This document shows positions 1 to 6,251 of a stretch of 10,495 nt of DNA, piece after piece. The stretch is from Burkholderiales bacterium (lineage in GTDB: Bacteria > Pseudomonadota > Gammaproteobacteria > Burkholderiales > SG8-41). The number at the start of each line of letters is the position of its first letter. Position 1 is the first letter of the stretch. Under the pieces are notes generated by a model. That model saw only the letters and a list, made by a program, of their open reading frames with translations, did no database searches and was not told the origin of the DNA. The DNA lies in contig SYEN01000233.1 of NCBI GenBank assembly GCA_005800795.1, positions 1 through 10,495 of the forward strand. The letters are read 5' to 3'. Made by a program: the position numbers and the translations under genes.

Positions 1-417
1 CACCCCGCCACCCGCCGTGATCATGTGCGGAATACCATGGCGGCAGCTCAAAAAGGGATGCAGCAAATTGAGATTCACCGTGCGATGCCATACATCCAAA
101 TCCAGTTCGTGCACCGGCACGTCTTCCTGCAGCGAACCGCCGGCGCAGTTGAACAAAATGTCCAGCTGGCCGAAACGCGCGACGGTTGCCTCCATCGCGC
201 GCCGCATGCTGTCGTCGTTGGTGACATCAGTTTCGACGAACAGCGCCTCGCCACCCGCTTCGCGAATTTCGCGTTCGGCAGCAGCACCGCTCTCGCGATT
301 CAATTCAATCAGCACCACTTTCGCGCCCTCGGCCACGAAAGCCTTCGCGGTGGCGCGTGCTATGCCTGCGCCCGCGCCAGTAAGAAACGCCACCTTGTCT
401 TTGAGTTTTGCCATCAT
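1..417 (-). CDS. Short-chain dehydrogenase/reductase, N-terminal part (runs off left edge)
   Basis: This reading frame is open from an ATG at 417 to the left edge, giving 139 codons without a stop; the C-terminal half lies outside the window. The protein begins MMAKLKDKVAFLTGAGAGIA. Residues 13-20 (TGAGAGIA) are the glycine-rich nucleotide-binding motif of classical SDRs, with Ala where the last Gly is usual. An acidic residue (E38) ends the second beta strand, which suggests NAD(H) rather than NADP(H). Residues 64-65 (DV) and 90-94 (NCAGG, the usual NNAG) are further SDR landmarks. The catalytic Tyr-x3-Lys is not in the window. A purine-rich AAAGGGAAGG lies just upstream of the two adjacent ATG codons (417 and 414), and either could be the start. 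It is probably a cytoplasmic alcohol/keto-acid oxidoreductase; the substrate cannot be told. It is the last minus-strand gene downstream of a Bug gene and a Bug relic. The family call is firm, the function open. Confidence 0.9.
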   Translation of the reverse strand, partial: MMAKLKDKVAFLTGAGAGIARATAKAFVAEGAKVVLIELNRESGAAAEREIREAGGEALFVETDVTNDDSMRRAMEATVARFGQLDILFNCAGGSLQEDVPVHELDLDVWHRTVNLNLLHPFLSCRHGIPHMITAGGGV

Positions 418-464
418 GCCTTCCCTTTGGGGTTATCGCTCGTCCTGAATATTGTCATCATGCA

Positions 465-603
465 TCACCTTGCCAGGCGCTAAGCGATCAGGTCATGGGG
501 ACCACCCGGCAGATGGGGCTACACCCAGCGCACGGTTTCGGCGATACGCTGACGCGGCACACAGCACCGGCGCAAGTGCCAACAGGGCCGCGCTGAAATT
601 CAT
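465..603 (-). pseudogene. Decayed N-terminus of a Bug/TctC solute-binding protein
   Basis: The gap between the SDR and the intact Bug gene is not empty. From an ATG at 603 the minus strand reads MNFSAALLALAPVLCAASAY, a good Sec signal peptide with a C-x-x-S-A end. After a frameshift near 548 the next frame continues ETVRWV, a stop (519-521), PHLPGGPHDLIA, a stop (480-482), then RLAR and a stop at 465-467. This follows the Bug N-terminal pattern of a basic/aromatic strand, P-x-x-PGG-x-x-D-x-x-A-R-x-(L)A, as in the two intact Bug genes here (APGGGSD and APGGGTD). One frameshift plus two in-frame stops, and no recognisable remainder, indicate a dead gene reduced to about 45 codons. The AT-rich element E lies just upstream of its former start. 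Assignment rests on the signal peptide plus the PGG-D-LIA pattern, without a database search. Confidence 0.7.
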
Positions 604-621
604 GAGTGAGCGGAAAAATAT

Positions 622-646
622 TTCCTCAGTAAAAACAGATACTTAC
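622..646 (-). repeat. AT-rich intergenic element E
   Basis: On the minus strand it starts GTAAGTATCTGTTTTTA. It matches element C on the plus strand (GTAAGTATTTGTTTTAA) with two mismatches over those 17 bases. It lies 17 bases after the stop of the Bug gene at 664 and before the Bug relic at 603. Its other half (CTGAGGAAATATTTTT) has diverged from the family core AATTGATT. It is the weakest member of the five-member family. Confidence 0.5.
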
Positions 647-663
647 ATAAACACGCACAAAGC

Positions 664-1644
664 CTATTCGATCTTCAGCTTGCTCTCGCGTACCACTCTT
701 ACCCACTCGTCGTATTCCTTTCTTGCGCGCTTGGCGAGCGCCGCCGACGGACCGCCGGTCGCCACCATGCCCTGCGTCTCAAACAGGTTCTTGACACTGG
801 CATCCTGCAGCGCCTTGTTCGCCTCCGTGTTCAAGCGCGTCACGATAGCCTGTGGCGTGCCCTTGGGGAAGAACATGCCGTAGTAGGTGCCTGTCTCGTA
901 GCCGGGTACGGCCTCCGCGACGGTTGGGAGTTCGGGCAAGCTCGGCCAACGCTGGATTGAAGTCACCGCCAGGGCGCGCAAGCGTCCGACAGTGAAAAAC
1001 GGCCGCGAACCCAACAGGCCCGCCACCATCACCTGCGTTTGCCCCGCCATCAGTTCGGGCATCGCAATACCCGTGCTTTTGTACGGCACATGGATCATCT
1101 TGATACCCGCCATGGACAGAAACAACTCGGTCGACAAATGCGTATTACCGCCGATCCCGCTGGACGCGAATACGAGGGTATTCGGTTTCGCGCGTGCCAG
1201 CGCGACCAGTTCTTTTGTGCTTTTCACCGGCAGCGCCGGATGCACCACCAGCACGTTGGCCGCATAACCCAATTCGATCACGGGGATAAAGGCATCGAAC
1301 GAATCAAACGGCAGCTTGTGCGTGACCGAGGTCGCGGAAAAACTGCCGGAAATACTCATCACGGTGTAGCCATCGGGTGGCGCTTTCGCTGTCAGCTCCA
1401 TGCCAATCGCGCCGCCTGCGCCGCCACGATTGTCGATGACAAACTGTTGCCCAAGCAACTCGGACAACTTTGCCGATACCGGACGCGCGGTGAGATCAGA
1501 ACCGCCGCCGGGCGCGAACGGCACAATGACTCTTACCGATTTGACCGGCCACGCCTGCGCCAGTGCGCCAGGAGCCGGCAGCACGGCAGCGCACACCAGT
1601 GCATACCCAACCAACCGGATACGACATTTCATGCAATTTTCCAT
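664..1644 (-). CDS. Bug/TctC-family periplasmic solute-binding protein
   Basis: A protein of 326 residues, the usual length for tripartite tricarboxylate transporter receptors of the Bug family, which bind carboxylates and similar small ligands in the periplasm. The start at 1644 was chosen because GGAGGG (1649-1654) lies just upstream and the product then opens with a proper signal peptide: basic residues K6, R8 and R10, a hydrophobic stretch 11-22, and cleavage probably after ALA (27-29). A longer frame to 1770 would bury the signal peptide and run into the divergent gene. The mature protein begins with the family landmark VRVIVPFAPGGGSD (37-50), followed by VIDNRGGAGG and, later, HVPYKSTG and PGYETGTYYGMFFPKGTP. 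No TctA/TctB membrane genes are nearby, so this is an orphan receptor, as is common in the family. It is divergent to the hydroxy-acid dehydrogenase gene, which may share its regulation. The ligand is unknown. Confidence 0.95.
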   Translation of the reverse strand: MENCMKCRIRLVGYALVCAAVLPAPGALAQAWPVKSVRVIVPFAPGGGSDLTARPVSAKLSELLGQQFVIDNRGGAGGAIGMELTAKAPPDGYTVMSISGSFSATSVTHKLPFDSFDAFIPVIELGYAANVLVVHPALPVKSTKELVALARAKPNTLVFASSGIGGNTHLSTELFLSMAGIKMIHVPYKSTGIAMPELMAGQTQVMVAGLLGSRPFFTVGRLRALAVTSIQRWPSLPELPTVAEAVPGYETGTYYGMFFPKGTPQAIVTRLNTEANKALQDASVKNLFETQGMVATGGPSAALAKRARKEYDEWVRVVRESKLKIE

Positions 1645-1756
1645 TTGACCCTCCACCAAGAAGCACACAGTGTAGCAGCGACCGGCGATGGGCGAATCGA
1701 CCGTACCATTTGTCGTAAACTCAACGCCAGCCGCACCAACTGCGGCCCCTTTCACC
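1645..1756. promoter_or_regulatory. Divergent intergenic region between Bug gene and hydroxy-acid dehydrogenase
   Basis: These 112 bases separate two divergently read genes and should hold the promoters for both. On the minus strand TACACT (1669-1674) is a plausible -10 box about 25 bases before the Bug start, but no good -35 box stands upstream of it. On the plus strand only a weak -10-like TAAACT (1716-1721) is seen. I see no clear operator palindrome. If the dehydrogenase used the earlier ATG at 1688, only 43 bases would remain, which argues for the later start. Confidence 0.35.
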
Positions 1757-2959
1757 ATGCCAGACACCACCCTGGGTTACTACAGCACCGCCGATTTGCG
1801 CGAAGCCGCGCGCCGCCGCCTGCCCAAGGGCCTGTTTGAGTTCATGGATCGCGGCAACGACGACGAAGTGGCGATGCGCGATAACGTCGCCATCATGCAA
1901 AGTATCAAACTCAATCCGCGCGTGCTCAACGACGTTGCCACGCGCAGCCAGCACATCACGCTTTTTGGCAAACCTCAGGCGATGCCGGTTATCGTGGCAC
2001 CCACCGGTTCCGCGGGCCTCGCGTGGCACGAGGGCGAAATCGCCATCGCACGCGCCGCGCGGGCGCACGGGGTGCCGTTCACACTGGCACTCGGCTCGAT
2101 GACCAAACTCGAGAAAGTTGCCGAAGCAGCTAGCGGCCCCGGCAGTTCGCTGTGGTTTCAGTTTTACATGTGGCCCGAGCGTGCGCAGTCGCACCGCGTG
2201 ATCGCGCGCGCAAAGGCAGCCGGTTTCGAGGCGCTGGTGTTCACCGTGGATACGCCGGTGGCGCCGGGCCGCGAATACAATTTGAAGAACGGCATGACCA
2301 TACCGTTCAAGTTCACCGCACAAAATACGATCGATGTATTGATGCATCCGCGCTGGTTGGCGGGGGTGTGGCTGCGCTATATGCTGACCACCGGCACACC
2401 GCGTTACCAGAATTTCCCCGAAGAAACCCAGACTAAAATCACCGCACTACCGATGGGCCGCTCGTCAAATTTCTGCGCCAACATCACTTGGGACAACGTG
2501 CGCGAGCTGCGAAAACTGTGGCCGGGCAAGCTGATCGTCAAGGGCATACAGCATCCGCAGGACGCGGTGCTGGCAGCCGATTGCGGCGTGGACGCGGTGG
2601 TGATTTCCAATCACGGCGGACGTGTACTGGATGCAGCGCCCGTGCCGATTCTCACACTGCCGCGCGTGGTGGACGCCGTGGGCCAACGCATCACGGTAAT
2701 CGTCGACAGCGGCTTTCGGCGCGGTGCGGACGTACTGAAGGCGCTGGCACTGGGCGCCAACGCGGTGATGCTGGGCCGTGCGCCGCTGCACGGCGTGGCC
2801 GCAGCTGGCGAAGCCGGTGCGCTGCGCGCCTTGCAGATTTATCACGACGAGATCGACCGCGTGCTGGGGCTGCTGGGCTGCACCTCACCTGCTCAGCTGA
2901 CGCGGGATCACGTGGACCTGAGCCGCGTGCTCTTCCCCGCGAACAATCCTGGAGACTGA
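1757..2959 (+). CDS. FMN-dependent alpha-hydroxy-acid dehydrogenase/oxidase
   Basis: Family members (lactate dehydrogenase LldD, glycolate oxidase, mandelate dehydrogenase) oxidise 2-hydroxy acids to 2-oxo acids on FMN. With the start at 1757 the protein has 400 residues, close to the family length. Aligned by eye to glycolate oxidase, most active-site residues are present: Tyr137 (WFQFYMW), Asp165 (FTVDTP), Arg172 (PGREYN), Lys262 (LIVKG), His286 and Arg289 (SNHGGRVLD). The C-terminal phosphate-binding part is DSGFRRGADVLKALALGA. The first substrate-binding Tyr (Tyr24 of glycolate oxidase) is Phe29 here (LFEFMDRG), so substrate preference may differ. No clear ribosome site precedes 1757 or the alternative ATG at 1688; 1757 was chosen because the protein then opens close to the conserved YYSTADLREAARRRLPKG. 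The gene ends 4 bases before the aldo/keto reductase start, so the two form an operon. Whether it passes electrons to oxygen or to the membrane chain is not visible. Confidence 0.93.
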   Translation: MPDTTLGYYSTADLREAARRRLPKGLFEFMDRGNDDEVAMRDNVAIMQSIKLNPRVLNDVATRSQHITLFGKPQAMPVIVAPTGSAGLAWHEGEIAIARAARAHGVPFTLALGSMTKLEKVAEAASGPGSSLWFQFYMWPERAQSHRVIARAKAAGFEALVFTVDTPVAPGREYNLKNGMTIPFKFTAQNTIDVLMHPRWLAGVWLRYMLTTGTPRYQNFPEETQTKITALPMGRSSNFCANITWDNVRELRKLWPGKLIVKGIQHPQDAVLAADCGVDAVVISNHGGRVLDAAPVPILTLPRVVDAVGQRITVIVDSGFRRGADVLKALALGANAVMLGRAPLHGVAAAGEAGALRALQIYHDEIDRVLGLLGCTSPAQLTRDHVDLSRVLFPANNPGD

Positions 2960-2963
2960 CACC

Positions 2964-3908
2964 ATGCGCATGCGGCAATTTGGCACCACGCCACTCAAGG
3001 TTTCGACCGTGGGCCTCGGCTGCAACAACTTTGGTCTGCGCATGGGCGTTGATGCCGCCCAACCGGTGATCCACCGGGCGCTGGATCTAGGCATCACGTT
3101 TTTCGACACGGCGGATGTCTACGGCCGCCGCGGCGGTTCAGAAACCGCACTCGGAAAATATCTTGGCGCGCGGCGCAAGGACATTGTGATCGCCTCCAAA
3201 TTCGGCAGCCCGATGGACGACGCGGGCGCGATGCAGGGTGCGTCGCGCCGTTACATGATGTCAGCAGTCGAAGCGAGTCTGAAGCGGCTGAACACCGACT
3301 GGATCGATATTTATCAGCTGCACCGGTTCGATGTGACCACACCGCGGGAAGAAACGCTGCGTGCGTTCGATGATCTGATCCGCCAGGGAAAAATCCGCTA
3401 CGCGGGCATTTCGTCAGTGGCCGCGTGGCGGCTCGCCGATTTGCAATGGACCGCGAGGCAACTCGGCAGCAAACCACTGACCACCTGCGAAGTGGAATAC
3501 AGTCTGCTGGTACGCGATCCGGAACGCGAGCTGATTCCGGCCATGCAGAAGCACGGCGCCGTGCTGTTGCCGTATTACCCGCTCGCCAGCGGCTTTCTCA
3601 CCGGCAAATATCAGCGCAATACGCCCACCCCGGGCGGTGCGCGCATCACCAGAGACGCGCGCTATCAGGAAATGTTCATGACCGATGCCAACTGGACGCG
3701 CCTGGAAAATCTCACGGCGTTTTGCCAGCAACGCGGGCACACGCTGCTGGAACTCGCATTCAGTTGGCTCGCCGCGCAACCCATCGTCGCGTGCGTCATC
3801 GCGGGCGCGACACGACCCGAACAACTTGAAGCCAACGTAAAAGCGGCGGATTGGGCGTTGACGGCGCCAGACTTAAAAGAAATCGATCGCCTGACGCAGA
3901 GGGCGTGA
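2964..3908 (+). CDS. Aldo/keto reductase
   Basis: A cytoplasmic NADPH-type aldo/keto reductase of 314 residues, a typical length for the family. The catalytic tetrad is complete: Asp48 and Tyr53 (FFDTADVYG), Lys79 (IASKFG) and His120 (IYQLHRFD). The N-terminus MRQFGTTPLKVSTVGLGCNNFG and the C-terminal cofactor region (CVIAGATRPEQLEANVKA) are those of the YajO/Tas/potassium-channel-beta-like branch. GGAGA (2951-2955) lies 8 bases before the ATG, inside the end of the dehydrogenase gene, so translation is probably coupled. An internal ATG at 2970 would remove only two residues. Pairing with a 2-hydroxy-acid dehydrogenase suggests carbonyl or hydroxy-acid interconversion, but the true substrate cannot be read from sequence. 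The gene ends in a small inverted repeat and then an AT-rich element with T-runs. Confidence 0.95.
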   Translation: MRMRQFGTTPLKVSTVGLGCNNFGLRMGVDAAQPVIHRALDLGITFFDTADVYGRRGGSETALGKYLGARRKDIVIASKFGSPMDDAGAMQGASRRYMMSAVEASLKRLNTDWIDIYQLHRFDVTTPREETLRAFDDLIRQGKIRYAGISSVAAWRLADLQWTARQLGSKPLTTCEVEYSLLVRDPERELIPAMQKHGAVLLPYYPLASGFLTGKYQRNTPTPGGARITRDARYQEMFMTDANWTRLENLTAFCQQRGHTLLELAFSWLAAQPIVACVIAGATRPEQLEANVKAADWALTAPDLKEIDRLTQRA

Positions 3909-3954
3909 CTGGCGTCGAGTCACTGTAGACAGCATGTACGTAACTATTTTTTTT
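3905..3954 (+). terminator. Possible weak terminator after the aldo/keto reductase
   Basis: GTGACT (3905-3910) and AGTCAC (3918-3923) form a perfect 6-bp stem with a 7-base loop, and the stem includes the reductase stop codon. A run of eight T follows at 3947-3954, inside element A, and seven more at 3961-3967. The T-run starts 23 bases after the stem, too far for a classical intrinsic terminator, so this is tentative. Confidence 0.3.
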
Positions 3955-3970
3955 AATTGATTTTTTTAAT
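3940..3970 (+). repeat. AT-rich intergenic element A
   Basis: It reads GTAACTATTTTTTTTAATTG then ATTTTTTTAAT. Against element C on the same strand it shows only about three mismatches over the first 29 bases. It lies between the convergent reductase and CMD genes, and its TTA at 3966-3968 is the CMD gene's stop codon (TAA). It contrasts sharply with the GC-rich flanks. Confidence 0.7.
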
Positions 3971-4904
3971 CTCGCGCGGGTAACGGCAACTGGGTGTCCT
4001 CCAGCTCCGCCAGCCGCCCCTGCTCTCTCAGCACACGTTCCAGCGTCGCCATGGTACGCAGGCTGCGCGGCATGCCCCAGTACTGCGTGGATTGCACGGC
4101 AACTTCCTGCACCTCGCGCGGGCTTGCGCCGAGGGCCAGCGCGGCTCGCACGTGGTTTTGCCCCTGCTCCATTTCGTCGAGCGCAGTGCACACGCCCACC
4201 ACGCACAGGATGCGCGTTTTGTCGTCCAGAATGCCGCGCACGTACATGCCGGCGTAGATGAAATCCAGCCAGTACTTGAGAAAATTCTGATCGGTTCGGT
4301 TCATGCGCGCAATGGCTTCGGGATGATGCGTGGGCTGCAAACGCAGGCCCGCGCTGATGCCGTCCCAGCCGTATTTTTTGAGCATCTCTTCGACACGCGG
4401 CAAACGATCCCTGGTCTCCGGCCACGTGGCCCGTTCAGCGTCGAGCGAGCGTTCTGCGTTGCGGCCCTTGATCGGCGGCTGAGTCTGCGTGATTTCATCC
4501 ATGCGCCCAAGCGCTGTAATCACCTGATGAAACAGGCGGCCGGCGCGGTTGATTTTCGGTATGCCGACATACACGGTGGTTTGCAGCAAAATTTCCAGCA
4601 CCTCGCGCGGTGTCACGCCCGCATTCAATGCCGCGCGCATCGCGCTTTCGAGATATTCCATTTCGGCCATCGCCGCGCACTGCGCAATAATCACCAGCAG
4701 TCGCGTGCGTTCGGTCAGCACGCCTCGCTGCGACAGGCCGCCATAGGTGTACTCGAGATTCAATCGTGTGAACTGCGGATCCATTTCGTCACGCCACGAC
4801 ATCACCTCGGCAAAATCGTTGGGATGCATGCGCAGCGCGTTGTCGATGTTCCTCGCGCCGTACTTCGCTTTGAGTTGGCGGATTTGCTCGTCATCGTTGG
4901 CCAT
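3966..4904 (-). CDS. Two-domain carboxymuconolactone decarboxylase-like protein
   Basis: The protein has 312 residues and contains the CMD/AhpD-type helical fold twice: roughly residues 45-140 (FTRLNLEYTYGG..., ALNAGVTPREVLEILLQTTVYVGIP) and 200-300 (FLKYWLDFIYAG..., ALALGASPREVQEVAVQSTQYWGMP). This looks like an internal duplication. The second copy keeps the conserved His (QNHVRAAL), while the first has Ser-Ala there (LESAMRAAL). Neither copy has the CxxC of peroxidase-type AhpD, so an antioxidant role is unlikely. The ATG at 4904 was chosen over a GTG at 4913 because AAGG stands 8 bases upstream. It is divergent to a Bug gene across a palindrome. A close paralogue heads the operon at the right edge. 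Family members include gamma-CMD and uncharacterised proteins, often beside catabolic genes; a specific reaction cannot be assigned. The stop codon lies inside element A. Confidence 0.88.
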   Translation of the reverse strand: MANDDEQIRQLKAKYGARNIDNALRMHPNDFAEVMSWRDEMDPQFTRLNLEYTYGGLSQRGVLTERTRLLVIIAQCAAMAEMEYLESAMRAALNAGVTPREVLEILLQTTVYVGIPKINRAGRLFHQVITALGRMDEITQTQPPIKGRNAERSLDAERATWPETRDRLPRVEEMLKKYGWDGISAGLRLQPTHHPEAIARMNRTDQNFLKYWLDFIYAGMYVRGILDDKTRILCVVGVCTALDEMEQGQNHVRAALALGASPREVQEVAVQSTQYWGMPRSLRTMATLERVLREQGRLAELEDTQLPLPARD

Positions 4905-4943
4905 TTGGGACACCTTGAGTGAATTGCCGGTTGGAGAAATTTG

Positions 4944-4960
4944 CGGGTGAATTTTACCCG
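4944..4960. promoter_or_regulatory. 17-bp palindrome, probable operator
   Basis: CGGGTGAATTTTACCCG is an inverted repeat around a central base with a single imperfect pair (positions 6 and 12). It stands between the divergent CMD-like and Bug genes. On the minus strand it contains TAAAAT (4951-4956), a good -10 match for the CMD gene, and it ends 22 bases before the -35 of the Bug promoter. A dimeric regulator bound here could control both genes. The regulator family cannot be named from this site alone. Confidence 0.5.
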
Positions 4961-4982
4961 TTCGTGGCCGGAGCGCCGCGGC

Positions 4983-5011
4983 TTGTCAGTGACTCAATGA
5001 CGCGGTAGCCT
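4983..5011 (+). promoter_or_regulatory. Probable sigma-70 promoter of the Bug gene at 5035
   Basis: TTGTCA (4983-4988; one mismatch to TTGACA), a spacer of exactly 17 bases, then TAGCCT (5006-5011; three of six to TATAAT). Transcription would start near 5018, leaving a leader of about 17 bases with GGAGA at 5024-5028. The -10 box is weak, so activation by a regulator is plausible. Confidence 0.45.
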
Positions 5012-5034
5012 GTTTCCTCTATCGGAGACTACTC

Positions 5035-6015
5035 ATGCTAAAAACAGCTGTCTACACCGTGGCCACATTGCTGATTCAAGGTGCGACGGCCTACGCGCAG
5101 CCCACATCAGGCGCCGGCTATCCCAACCGGCCCATTCGCCTGATCGTTCCGCTAGCGCCTGGCGGCGGCACCGACACGGTGGGCCGCCTGGTGGCCGCAA
5201 GACTCAGCGAGGGTTTGGGCCAGCAGATCGTGGTCGATAACCGTGGCGGCGGCGGCGGCGTTGTCGGTACTGATATGGTGGCGAAAGCCACGGCGGACGG
5301 CTATACGCTGCTGATGGGATCGATCACCACCAATGCGGTGAATCCGGTGCTCTACAAGAAGCTGCCCTACGATCACATCCGCGACTTCGCGGCGATCTCG
5401 ATGATCGGCACCGTGCCCAATGTGCTGGTGGTTCACGCCAGCATGCCGGTGAAAAGCGTGAAGGAGTTTCTCGCCCATGCCCGGGCAAATCCGGGCAAGA
5501 TCAGTTACGGCTCGTCGGGTATCGGCAGTGCCACGCATTTGTCAATGGCGTTGATCAGCAGTATGACCGGCATTTCGATGCTGCATGTGCCGTACAAGGG
5601 TGCTGGTGCAGCGGTCGCCGATGTGCTGGGCGGGCAGTTGCAGGCGCTGTGTTCCAGCCTGGCAGGGCTGTTGCCGCACATCAAATCCGGTCGCGTACGC
5701 GCGCTGGGCGTGACAACCACGAAGCGCAATCCGCAATTGCCCGACATAGCGACGCTTGCGGAATCCGGGCTACCTGGCTACGAAGTGACCATTTGGTACG
5801 GTCTGTTCGCGCCCGGAAAAACACCCGCAACCATCATCGCCCGGCTGAATACCGAAACGGCCAAGGCATTGAACAGTGCTGACCTAAAAGAGCGACTGAC
5901 GCTGCAAGGTTTGGATGTCGGCTCGTCCACGGCCGATGAGCTAACAGCTTTCGTCAAGGCGGAGACGGTGAAATGGGCGAAGGTGGTAAAGGAATCCGGC
6001 GCGCAAGCGGAATAG
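5035..6015 (+). CDS. Bug/TctC-family periplasmic solute-binding protein
   Basis: A second Bug receptor, also 326 residues. GGAGA (5024-5028) stands 6 bases before the ATG. The signal peptide runs from Lys3 through a hydrophobic stretch to a probable cut after AYA (19-21). The family landmarks are all present: PIRLIVPLAPGGGTD (33-47), VVDNRGGGGGVVG, SSGIGSATHLS, HVPYKGAG, LPGYEVTIWYGLFAPGKTP and the C-terminal helix EELTAF-like segment ending KWAKVVKESGAQAE. It should bind a carboxylate-type ligand in the periplasm, but no TctA/TctB partner genes are in the window. It is divergent to the CMD-like gene and followed after 10 bases by element B and, tail to tail, by the relic of another Bug gene. 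It differs clearly from the Bug protein at 664 and is not a recent copy of it. The ligand is unknown. Confidence 0.95.
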   Translation: MLKTAVYTVATLLIQGATAYAQPTSGAGYPNRPIRLIVPLAPGGGTDTVGRLVAARLSEGLGQQIVVDNRGGGGGVVGTDMVAKATADGYTLLMGSITTNAVNPVLYKKLPYDHIRDFAAISMIGTVPNVLVVHASMPVKSVKEFLAHARANPGKISYGSSGIGSATHLSMALISSMTGISMLHVPYKGAGAAVADVLGGQLQALCSSLAGLLPHIKSGRVRALGVTTTKRNPQLPDIATLAESGLPGYEVTIWYGLFAPGKTPATIIARLNTETAKALNSADLKERLTLQGLDVGSSTADELTAFVKAETVKWAKVVKESGAQAE

Positions 6016-6025
6016 GCATACAGAG

Positions 6026-6069
6026 GATAATTACCTTAACTAATTGATTTAAAACAATATTTTAGTTAC
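6026..6069. repeat. AT-rich intergenic element B
   Basis: On the plus strand it opens GATAATTACCTTAACTAATT. With a 3-base gap it is identical to element D over GATAAT plus CTTAACTAATTGATTT (22 bases). It is also pseudopalindromic: TAACTAA (6038-6044) pairs with TTAGTTA near its right end, and TTGATTT with AAAACAA inside. Read on the minus strand it opens GTAACTAAAATATTGTTTTA, like the left ends of A and C. It lies between two tail-to-tail Bug sequences, one intact and one decayed. Confidence 0.65.
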
Positions 6070-6076
6070 CCTGCTT

Positions 6077-6187
6077 TCAGTCGGCCGTCAAGCCGATTGC
6101 CTTGATCAGTCTGGCATCGCGTCCGGCATCGCGCTGCGCGGTGTCTGCCAATAATTCTGCCGACCCCGCGAGCACTTCAGCATCCAT
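6077..6187 (-). pseudogene. Decayed C-terminus of a Bug/TctC solute-binding protein
   Basis: The minus strand codes for a 36-residue peptide, MDAEVLAGSAELLADTAQRD... ending RDARLIKAIGLTAD before a TGA at 6077-6079. It aligns without gaps over 33 residues to the end of the intact Bug protein at 5035, with shared V, L, A, K and G positions and many conservative changes (KVVKESGAQAE against RLIKAIGLTAD). It also fits the end of the Bug protein at 664. The Trp usual in this helix is Asp here. Upstream, the same frame has a TGA at once, and only 64 bases remain before the MaoC stop, so the rest of the gene is gone. No ribosome site precedes the ATG. It lies downstream of the MaoC gene in the same direction, where a Bug gene would naturally close the operon. 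An unrelated small ORF cannot be excluded. Confidence 0.5.
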
Positions 6188-6251
6188 GATTCATGAAGCG
6201 CTGCCGAAAATCCGGTGGCTATATCACGCGGTTCACTTCACTGGTGGCTTA

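Noticed and set aside
1688..1756. Earlier ATG of the hydroxy-acid dehydrogenase at 1688
   Set aside because: The added 23 residues are Ala/Pro/Thr-rich and outside the family fold, with no ribosome site. It remains possible, since the start at 1757 has no clear site either.
1645..1770. Upstream extension of the first Bug gene to 1770
   Set aside because: It would put 42 residues before a good signal peptide and remove the divergent promoter space; GGAGGG supports the start at 1644.
1039..1839. 266-codon plus-strand frame opposite the Bug gene
   Set aside because: Antisense shadow of the Bug gene that also runs into the hydroxy-acid dehydrogenase gene; no start signal or recognisable domain.
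4092..4922. 276-codon open frame on the plus strand opposite the CMD-like gene
   Set aside because: It is antisense to a gene with clear domain motifs, its product is rich in His/Arg/Gln without known motifs, and GC-rich codon use readily leaves such frames open.
465..6187. The two Bug relics as two halves of one gene split by an insertion
   Set aside because: Both are on the minus strand, but the N-terminal part lies at lower coordinates than the C-terminal part, the wrong order for a simple split; no mobile element is seen either.
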